Shown here: piece by piece, positions 1 to 8,224 of the stretch
Numbering within the stretch: the stretch's first letter is position 1
Layout of the letters: each line of letters opens with the position of its first letter
DNA from: Saccoglossus kowalevskii
Taxonomy: Eukaryota > Hemichordata > Enteropneusta > Harrimaniidae
Assembly (NCBI RefSeq): GCF_000003605.2
Contig: NW_003134346.1
Span: 67,454 to 89,901, forward strand
Direction: 5' to 3'
DNA length: 22,448 nucleotides
The notes under the pieces: model-generated
Told to the model about the DNA's origin: nothing
The model's input: only the letters and a program-made list of their open reading frames with translations
The model's database searches: none
Translations under genes and position numbers: made by a program

Positions 1-479
1 CCCATGGCTATAAGATTTCTAAATCTGATTTAAATTCAATCAAAATTTTTGAATAGACAAGTTTTTTTCTGTGACACAGAAAATAATAAAACATAAATAA
101 GAATGAATAAATGAATAGAAATCACAAATCAGATACACTTACCTATCACTCCTGTTCTTACGGTTAGACAGCTTGCAGCCAAAAACAGTAAAAAATATAA
201 ATACAAACCTTCAAAACAATCTTCCCATTAAAATTAATGGAAAGTCCAACAATATAACCATACATTGAAAACAAATCCAACGCTTTGGTTGAAAACAGGA
301 AGAGGTAAAAAGCTGTTTTTAACATAGGGCTTTATGGAAGAGATTTGAGCCCCCACCTCAAGCAAACGCCCTCTACAGTTCAACTTTCTATCCCACAACT
401 CTTTGCAAACTTCAATATGGAGTTAACACATTTCTTCCCTATACAAAGCCTGAAACTCTATTTGGACCCAAAACGCTTG
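1..479. other. No gene seen
   Basis: This is AT-rich sequence without a recognisable domain, splice structure or repeat. Confidence 0.6.
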
Positions 480-1058
480 GGAAACAGTACATATCAATTA
501 GCTAATTTGCATACTAATTATCTACTTTCAAGCATGTTTGTTTACTGTCCAACAATTTGCACACTGAATGGATTGAAACATGCTACACTGGACTGCTTGA
601 GTAAGTTTCATGGCTGTATCAATTTACATTTTAATTCGCTAATTCACAAAATTAAATGGTTTTAGCATGTTCTGTGTATATATCTTCACAACAGTTTACA
701 TAAATGAAACTTTGTACATAGTTGGTTTGGGATGAGTGTCTGGTAATAGCTTCTAATCTGTGAATATTTATTAACTAATTTGCATAATTAATTGCTTTTA
801 GCATGTTATTTGTCTATCTATACAAGTTCACTCAAATGGATTGAAATTTGTATGATTACTGTTCATGCAGACAAATAAGGTTGTTAATGTTATACGCATA
901 TTGATAAACTAATTTGCATATTTTTTTATAAATTCTCGTTATATATACTTAGTACTTACAATTGGTAATTAAGTTAATGCATACTGTTTGTGTAGATAAA
1001 TTACTAATAATAGTATATGGTCTATGCAGTTTAATTAGCTAATTTGAGCAAATGCAAA
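480..1058 (+). repeat. Degenerate tandem array of a ~135-bp unit
   Basis: The motif TTAGCTAATTTGCATAATTA recurs at about 495, 634, 770, 903 and 1032, spaced 129-139 bp. TTTTAGCATGTT and ATGGATTGAAATTTG follow at regular places in the units. The units are well diverged. The open frame at 345-665 runs through this array and is not a credible gene. Confidence 0.75.
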
Positions 1059-1265
1059 TACTGTGAAATACTTTATTTTTGCTTGGAATTAATTTTCTCT
1101 ATTTTCGCTGAAAGAATGATTCAGTGAAAATAAAATCCTGTGAATATACTTTTTTCCCTATATTTTACATTCAAATCGTCAAAAATCAGTGAAAATAAAT
1201 TCCATACAAAAAACCTGAAAAGTCTATTCAGCGAAAATTAATTCCAGTTGAAATAAAGTATTACC
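1059..1265. mobile_element. MITE family 1, copy 1
   Basis: The left end TACTGTGAAATACTTTATTT and the right end GAAATAAAGTATTACC are inverted. The inside has TTTTCGCTGAAAG, CAGTGAAAATAAAATCC and AATTAATTCCAG. It abuts the end of the ~135-bp array. Confidence 0.75.
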
Positions 1266-1496
1266 GGTATACACTACATGCAAATGTTTTCAGCTTGTTT
1301 TTTTCTGCATCATATCAATGCAAACCAATTTAAAAATCCATTGTCAATGTTTTTTATGGACATGAGATAAATGACCAGATGTTTGGTGTATGTGTGAAGT
1401 GTGTATAAGATATGGCTCCATGGAAATGTACTCCCTTAAAGAATTACCCTGGTAGATGAAAGCCAATTAGCTATTATGAATTTGATGATGACAAAA

Positions 1497-2127
1497 ATGC
1501 ATGTACATATGTCTGATGTACCGGTATGTTAAGTTTGAACTTGATTGGTCCAGGCATGTCAGATTTACGAATACAGAACTGGTACCGGTAATCATGCAGT
1601 CAGCCATTTTGAATCTGATCCAGGAAATAAAAAGACGTACATCAAGGTCCAATTATGTTCAACATATGTACTTAGTTTGTATAGAATCTGTCCATGCATG
1701 ACTGAGATCCAAAATGTGTGATTTAATACACTGTTGACCGTAAAATGGCTACCATTCAGCCATCTTGAATTGACTCATGAAACATTATGTAATATTAGAT
1801 ATGTATAATGTAATGTGTACGTGTGAAGTTTAAACTTGATCAGTCCAGACATGTCAAATATATGAATCTGGAACAGCATTCTTTACAACAAAATGACTGC
1901 CATGCAGCTAGCCATTTTAACCTGATCTGAAAAATAAATTTATGTGCATCAATGTCCTATTATGTTCAACATACATAACAAGCTTGCATAGAATTTGTCA
2001 AAGCGCAATTGAGATTCACTTCCAGAATGGTGAAAATGTGTGATTGATACCCAGTATATTTTTTACCTAAAAATGGCTGCCATTCAGCCATCTTGAATCG
2101 AATCATAAAACAAATGTTTATATATCC
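1497..2127 (+). repeat. Two diverged copies of a ~310-bp unit
   Basis: Units at about 1497-1805 and 1806-2127 share, in order, GTTTGAACTTGAT.GTCCAG-CATGTCA, then CAGCCATTTTGAA, then ATTATGTTCAACATA, then AAAATGGCT.CCATTCAGCC. A partial third copy (GAAATTTGAACTTAATCG) follows at 2528-2575, beyond the two MITEs. Confidence 0.65.
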
Positions 2128-2150
2128 AATATAATGTCAGGAGTTCTGTA

Positions 2151-2382
2151 AAGTACTGTAAAACATGTTTTTTTTGCGAGCATGTCTTTTTCGCGAATTT
2201 AGTGAGAGAACCGATTCGCTAATTCAAGATGTCGCTAATGACTTTATTATCAATTCAAAATGGCCGCCAAACAAAGAAATCAACAATGACAAGTAAGATT
2301 CGCTAAATCAACATTTCGCTATTACGTCATTTTACAATTCGCTAAAATTGCATGCCGCTTTTCAACATGTTTTACAGTACTT
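2151..2382. mobile_element. 232-bp MITE with perfect 19-bp inverted ends
   Basis: AAGTACTGTAAAACATGTT at 2151-2169 is the exact inverse of 2364-2382. The inside repeats TTCGCTAA/TTCGCGAATTTAG-type motifs in both orientations and contains AAAATGGCCGCCAAAC. The TACTGTAAAA end is shared with MITE family 1, so the two families may be related. Confidence 0.8.
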
Positions 2383-2528
2383 ATTTTCACTTAAAATTAT
2401 TTTTGCTTGAAAGGATGAATCAGTGAATGTACATTTTCCCTATATTTTATCATTCAGCTAATCAAAATAAACTTCATCAAAAAACAGCCAAATATTAATT
2501 CCAGCTAAAATAATGTATTTCACAGTGT
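2376..2528. mobile_element. MITE family 1, copy 2 (degenerate)
   Basis: This shorter, diverged member runs from CAGTACTTATTTTCAC to AAAATAATGTATTTCACAGT and retains ATGAATCAGTGAA and TAATTCCAGC. It directly abuts the 232-bp MITE at 2151-2382. Confidence 0.55.
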
Positions 2529-2575
2529 ATGTGAAATTTGAACTTAATCGATGGCTGACATACGAATGGACAAAC

Positions 2576-3931
2576 ACACATGCATGCATGCATGCACGAA
2601 GGTAAATCCACAAGTCTCCCTTTTAGGTCTGCTTCCACACAGGGACTAAACAAATGACCTAACAGCCAAAATAGCTCTGCTGTCTTTGGAGAGTGTCTTC
2701 CTCTTTAAAAAAGTTGATATATTCTGTAACTATTTCCCATGGTAATTAGTGTTCCCACAATGTTCTTGCCATATGATTACAACCATGTTGCTTAATTATT
2801 GCCATGGCAATTACAATTGTTATAATCTTGTTGAAGATATCTTTACAAAATGACCAAATCTGACAGAGGTCTACCCAAGGTACCTACATACCAAGTATCA
2901 CAGCAATAGGTATCGGTAGTTAAAAATGGAATTGTTGACAGATGGAGGGAAAGTGGACAATCACCTTTATAAACAGCTCCACTCTATCATCTTTTTTTTT
3001 TTTTTTAATTTTTTTGTGCCAGCTAGGCGACAGTTCTGGACATTGAGTGTCACTATTGTGTCTCCTGACTTTTTTTTTTGTATGTGCAAATTGCAAGTGC
3101 TGACACATAATGCATTTTGCCACAGAAGTCATATTCATGTTTGAGACTGCATGACAGGGCTGTGCGGCCATCTCCATATCAAATAACAATTTTAATACGC
3201 TATCCTGGCATCAACCAGGCTCTGTCGAACACAAGAATCTGCGGACCTTAACCAAGGTTCCCCCAAAGTCGCATTTGTTAGTGAATGAATCTCAGCCAGT
3301 GGAATTAGCCTTCCCATTGAGTCTGTAGCACACTCACCCAGTGAGAGATATGCTACCAGTGACCGGTCTGTCATCTTTGATGGTGCTAAAAACACATTAA
3401 TAAACATCCCTGGACCAGAAATGAATCTTTTGTAGGGCATACATGTAGGTCTTTAGTATATAATATTTTTGAAAAAAATCAGCCAAAATAATTTGCATAT
3501 TTAGAAATGATATTTTTATTCAAAGAATCTTTTCTTTTCATGACCAGCTTGAAAAGTTACAATAAGTTTCACTTCATGATTTATACATCTTAACATTTAA
3601 AACAAGTCTGTAGTATTGATTTGGGGGCAATTCTTTAGAAGATAGAAATAAATTCAAACTGACCTACAAAAATTCCAACAGGAAAATTACATCAACATCA
3701 GGGGTCTCTTGGTAGCTTAAAATGAAATAGTCTCTCCAAAGTTTGCAATGGACACTCTGAACAGATTATCGAAACAAGAAAATGCTTTGAAAATATCAGG
3801 AACAGAATATCGAAACAAAAACAAAAGTTTTGAAAATATCAGAATACTAATGTAATAACGCAAATTTCACCTGTTACATATCAAAAAAATCTATTACCAA
3901 AAAAAGTTATTACCTTAGAATTTCTCATTTA
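2576..3931. other. No gene seen; one GC-richer patch
   Basis: Poly-T runs lie at about 2991-3005 and 3069-3079. The patch at 3190-3440 is less AT-rich and has small hairpins (CCTGG-CATCAA-CCAGG; ACCTTAACCAAGGT). Its 82-codon minus-strand frame has no recognisable domain and no supporting splice context. It could be an old SINE or exon remnant. Confidence 0.5.
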
Positions 3932-4921
3932 ACTGCATACTGTATCAAGCTACAAGCATGTAGATTTTGAACAACTTTGTCATGTGACACGTCATGTGAC
4001 ACATTAGTCATGTGACTGCATACTGTATTAAGCTACAACCATGCAGATTTTGGACAACTTTGTCATGTGACACGATATGTGACACATTAGTCATGTGACT
4101 GCATACTGTATCAAGCTACAAGCATGCAGATTTTGAACAACTTTGTCATGTGACACGTCATGTGACATATTAGTCATGTGACTGCATACTGTATTAAGCT
4201 ACAACCATGCAGATTTTGGACAACTTTGTCATGTGACACGATATGTGACACATTAGTCATGTGACTGCATACTGTATCAAGCTACAAGCATGCAGATTTT
4301 GGACAACTTTGTCATGTGACACATCATGTGACACATTAGTCATGTGACTGCATACTGTATCAAGCTTCAAGCCTGCAGATTTTGGACAACTTTGTCATGT
4401 GACACGATATGTGACACATTAGTCATGTGACTGCATACTGTATCAAGCTTCAAGCCTGCAGATTTTGGACAACTTTGTCATGTGACACGATATGTGACAC
4501 ATTAGTCATGTGACTGCATACTGTATCAAGCTACAAGCATGCAGATTTTGAACAACTTTGTCATGTGACACGTCATGTGACATATTAGTCATGTGACTGC
4601 ATACTGTATTAAGCTACAACCATGCAGATTTTGGACAACTTTGTCATGTGACACGTTATGTGACACATTAGTCATGTGACTGCAGACTGTATCAAGCTAC
4701 AAGCATGCAGATTTTGGACAACTTTGTCATGTGACACATCATGCGACACATTAGTCATGTGACTGCATACTGTATCAAGCTTCAAGCCTGCAGATTTTGG
4801 ACAACTTTGTCATGTGACACGATATGCGACACATTAGTCATGTGACTGCATACTGTATCAAGCTTCAAGCCTGCAGATTTTAGACAACTTTGTCATGTCA
4901 CACGCCATGTGATACATTAAC
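3932..4921. repeat. 83-bp minisatellite, 12 units
   Basis: Each unit reads ACTGCATACTGTATCAAGCT, then a GCAGATTTTGGACAACTTTG core, then TCATGTGACACG-type segments ending ACACATTAGTCATGTG. The units start every 83 bp. Variants recur in order every five units (CTACAAGCATG/GAAC, CTACAACCATG, CTACAAGCATG/GGAC, then two CTTCAAGCCTG units). This makes a 415-bp higher order seen nearly twice, plus two extra units at the left end. The last unit is degenerate. Confidence 0.97.
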
Positions 4922-6036
4922 TTTCTTCACTCTTCACAAGAACATGGCATACCAGTAATATACAAATTACCCAGAATTCAATAGGATTCTATAATAGCAC
5001 TTAAATTATGTTTACCGAAACTGCTTTTACAGTCAAATATTTGGGGATATAAACAAATTCTTATGTAGTATTATATTCTTTATCCTTAAAATTTTTGAGC
5101 TAATAAATACATACTAATATATAAATATTTGCTCTGTACAGTACAGTAAAAGACATATTTACACATATTGCAATGATTATATTCTATGCAGAAAGTAAAA
5201 CTTTTTCCTATGAATTGCTGCTATTTTTATTAAAAATGTACAGAAGGTTTAGTTGATTATGTAAGCATTATTTGGTATGGATAATTAATTAAGAAATATA
5301 AATTCACAAGACATTGTTAATATGACATTGTTCTCAATGATATTGTCCAAGCATGACTGAAACATAGTTAATGACAAGTTCAAATGCTCATTTAGAAACA
5401 AAAAATGGCTGACAGTCGGTCATTAAAATGGAAACAAATCAACATGCATATGTCTGCAATTATGACTTGTCATTGTACGAGGAATAACATCTGATCCACA
5501 AACACACAAACAGATGGAACTCAAAACACAACAGGAATTAAGTACAATGTACTAACAACTCTTTTTGCTCTATTATTAGCACATACATTTATTTATGACA
5601 AAGGAGTATGTATGTACGCACGCACGCACGTACAACAAAACCAAGTCAAATCTCAATGATTTGGCATACAATGATTACTGCCCTCAGGTAATTTTTGTTT
5701 TATGTGCTATCAGTGAAGCGCTTGTAATAGAGAAAATATGGTACATCAACTATGAATTCAGATGATCAGCCATTTTGAGTAAAAAATTCAGAAAAAATAC
5801 TGGGATATTAATTTCAGAATTCATCCAATCAGAAAGCAGTGTATTACACTGGTATTTACTGCATATGATGATTCACACAGGGTTGGTGATTACATGATAC
5901 ATGATGTACACATCGCCTGTGTCTATATATCGCCTGTCAAGCAAAAACGCATCAAAACAAAATACACAAATACTGAAACTTATCATCAACAACTATTTGT
6001 AGAATATGTATTCCTAAAATGTAATATTTTTACAAT
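4922..6036. other. No gene seen
   Basis: This is AT-rich sequence with a short alternating GCAC run (ACGCACGCACGCACGTAC near 5615). A diverged piece of the ~310-bp repeat may lie at about 5345-5480 (CATGACTGAAAC, AAAATGGCTGACAGTCGGTC). Nothing else is recognisable. Confidence 0.5.
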
Positions 6037-6665
6037 ATTGCTTTAATATATTGTTTTAATAATTTTTATTAAAAATATTTTTTTTTCAATATTTGATAAT
6101 AAAAATTATTAGACATCAGTAACATTATTAAATTATTTAAACATACAACTTACAACTTATATGAAAATAATGCATTACATGCAGGTAAGTGGAAAAAAAT
6201 ATAAAATATAGCAAATGTAATCTAACACTAAAAAAACTATATTGCTTTAAAATAATGTTTTAATAATTTTTATTAAAAATATTTTTTTTTTCAATATTTG
6301 ATATAATAAAAATTATTAGACATCAGTAACATTATTAAATTATTTAGACATACTAACTTACAACTTATATGAAAATCAATGCATTACATGCAGGTAGAGT
6401 GGAAAAAAATATAAAATATAGCAAATGTAATCTAACACTAAAAAAAAACTATATTGCTTTAAAATAATGTTTTAATAATTTTTATTAAAAATATTTTTTT
6501 TTCAATATTTGATATAATAAAAATTATTAGACATCAGTAACATTATTAAATTATTTAGACATACTAACTTACAACTTACATGTATATGAAAATCAATGCA
6601 TTACATGCAGGTAGAGTGGAAATAAATATAAAATATAGCAAACGTAATCCAACACTAAAAAAACT
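6037..6665. repeat. Three tandem copies of a 204-212 bp AT-rich unit
   Basis: The copies start at about 6037, 6241 and 6453, each beginning ATTGCTTTAA and ending CTAACACTAAAAAAAC-like. Each contains an inverted pair TAATAATTTTTATTA / TAATAAAAATTATTA (perfect 15 bp, e.g. 6261-6275 with 6304-6318), so each can form a hairpin. The copies are very similar, implying recent duplication. Confidence 0.93.
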
Positions 6666-6974
6666 TTTCTGGCAAATAAGATATTCTATCTTATTAATAA
6701 ATAAAATTATATTGAGTGATATTAATGATAGTATGTAAAAGAACAATTTAGATCGGTAAAACTATGTACATTACTAAAAAAATGATTTCCAGTTACAGCA
6801 TTTGTTTACAGAACTGGTTACAATATCCACTGTAATAAATTAGTGCAAACAGCACTGCTAGTGTATAGACACTTGAAAAAAAATCACCAAAAAAAAACCA
6901 ATAAATTTTAGCAAATCAACTCCAAAAACTACCGGTATACAGGTGATCTATAAGTTTAATAGTGATCGGCAAAA

Positions 6975-7188
6975 TACTGTGGAATACTTTATTTTCGCTG
7001 GAATTAATTTTCGCTGAAAAGGCTTTTTGGGCGTTTTGCTTGGAATTTATTTTCACTGATTTTTGATGAGTTTAATGTGAAATATATGAAAAAAAGTATA
7101 TTCGCTGGATTTTATTTTCACGGAATCATCCCTTCAGCGAAAATAGCGAAAATAAATTCCAAGCGAAAATAAAGTATTCTACAAGTAA
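6975..7188. mobile_element. MITE family 1, copy 3
   Basis: It starts TACTGTGGAATACTTTATTT and ends AAATAAAGTATTCTACAAGTA. The arms contain TTCGCTGGAATTAATTTTCG and its inverse. It lies in the receptor's presumed 3' UTR and supplies minus-strand AATAAA motifs. Confidence 0.8.
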
Positions 7189-7907
7189 TAAGTAATGGCA
7201 AGAAAAAAAAAGAAGTTTACATGGAAGAAAATGGCCGACATTTTTCCACTATTACGACTTTCTATTCCATTCACTATGAGCAAGCCAAAAACTATTGTTA
7301 AATGCACTTGAACTTTTCCACCACTAGTTCTCTTTTCAAGCTCAGAAAATATAACTGAAAATTGACTCACATTTTGTCTGTTGGCTCCAAAATTAGGGTT
7401 CATTTCCAGAAATATTGAAGAATATACGAAAAAAATGCAGACAAATTTGGGCAAGAAAGTCAGGTGGTATAAAAGTTAATACATGCATATCAACCATACA
7501 ATGCATACCGGTAATATTGGTTTCCACTTTGCATCAGTCAATACTCCTGTTGTCGTTATGTATAATATCCATAATTTTTATACAGTAACTTCACCTCAAC
7601 TGACAAGTGTAGCACTGGACTAAGAAAGGCTGTTAAAACTTTGAAACACACACACCATCTTAGATAATTGTTCCTTATTTAGAATTCATAGAGTGCAGAT
7701 ACATTTACAGCACAATGGAAAAATCATACCAAAATTTCCCTAATTTTTGGAAAATATTTTTCTCAAAATCAGTTTCAGACCAGTGGTACATAATTAGCGC
7801 ATATACAAACCCAAATTTATCATGATCATTCTGAATAAATTTTTATGACGACTAAATTTTGAAACTGATTTTCCCCGAAAGCACAATGTGGCAGAAAAGT
7901 AAATAGT
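7046..7907 (-). other. Probable 3' untranslated region of the receptor
   Basis: Downstream of the stop at 7908, the minus strand shows no AATAAA until about 790 nt later, at 7116-7111. A second lies at 7051-7046. Both lie inside a MITE copy. The true cleavage site cannot be seen. An open frame at 7179-7454 on the same strand has no domain and is not called. Confidence 0.35.
7111..7116 (-). promoter_or_regulatory. Candidate polyadenylation signal AATAAA
   Basis: This is the first canonical AATAAA on the minus strand downstream of the receptor stop codon. It lies inside the MITE copy at 6975-7188. The position is plausible for a 3' UTR of about 0.8 kb, but usage is unproven. Confidence 0.3.
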
Positions 7908-8224
7908 TTAATCACAAGCAGCAGTATTTGGTACATCCTCCCACGTACAGTTTTCACATATCACTTTACGACACAGAACATTGTCAAATTTTACCAAGGA
8001 CTGTAAAAGTTCCTTCAAAGGTGGATTCAGTCCACAGCGATTCTTCCAACAACACAGACATTGGTAGATAACCTCAGTTAGTACTTCATTGCCATATTTG
8101 TATTCCATATCTTCAATGTCCTTATCTGTTAGTCCAGGACTTGGACTGGATCGCAGGAAGGCCTTCCAGTAATTTCTACGGACACCACTGGCAATATCCT
8201 CTAACAGTTCTTCAATATATTTAT
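7908..8224 (-). CDS. Exon G: death domain and stop codon
   Basis: This last exon of 317 nt encodes 104 residues and TAA. It starts (D)KYIEELLEDIASGV, then NYWKAFLRS, GLTDKDIEDME, and VIYQCLCCW, followed by LKELLQSL and a C-terminal helix. These are the ordered helices of a death domain, including the conserved W before helix 2, the L-x-x-x-D-I helix 3 and the W of helix 5. The tail after the domain is very short (CENCTWEDVPNTAACD) and I see no TRAF-binding motif. The acceptor is CTTCCTATCTTTTAG. Death domains of this kind recruit FADD/TRADD-like adaptors; the partner here is not known. Confidence 0.92.

Noticed and set aside
345-665. 106-codon open frame, plus strand
   Set aside because: It runs into the degenerate ~135-bp array, has no recognisable domain and has AT-driven composition.
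3192-3440. 82-codon minus-strand open frame
   Set aside because: There is no domain and no splice support. The region is reported only as a compositional patch.
3932-4921. Possible CRISPR-like array
   Set aside because: The units are contiguous tandem copies with no unique spacers, in animal DNA.
5790-5875. Possible sixth MITE family 1 copy (AATACTGGGATATTAATTTC ...)
   Set aside because: Similarity is limited to short AT-rich words and no paired ends are visible.
7179-7454. 91-codon minus-strand open frame
   Set aside because: It lies in the receptor's presumed 3' UTR and overlaps the MITE edge; no domain and a low-complexity end.
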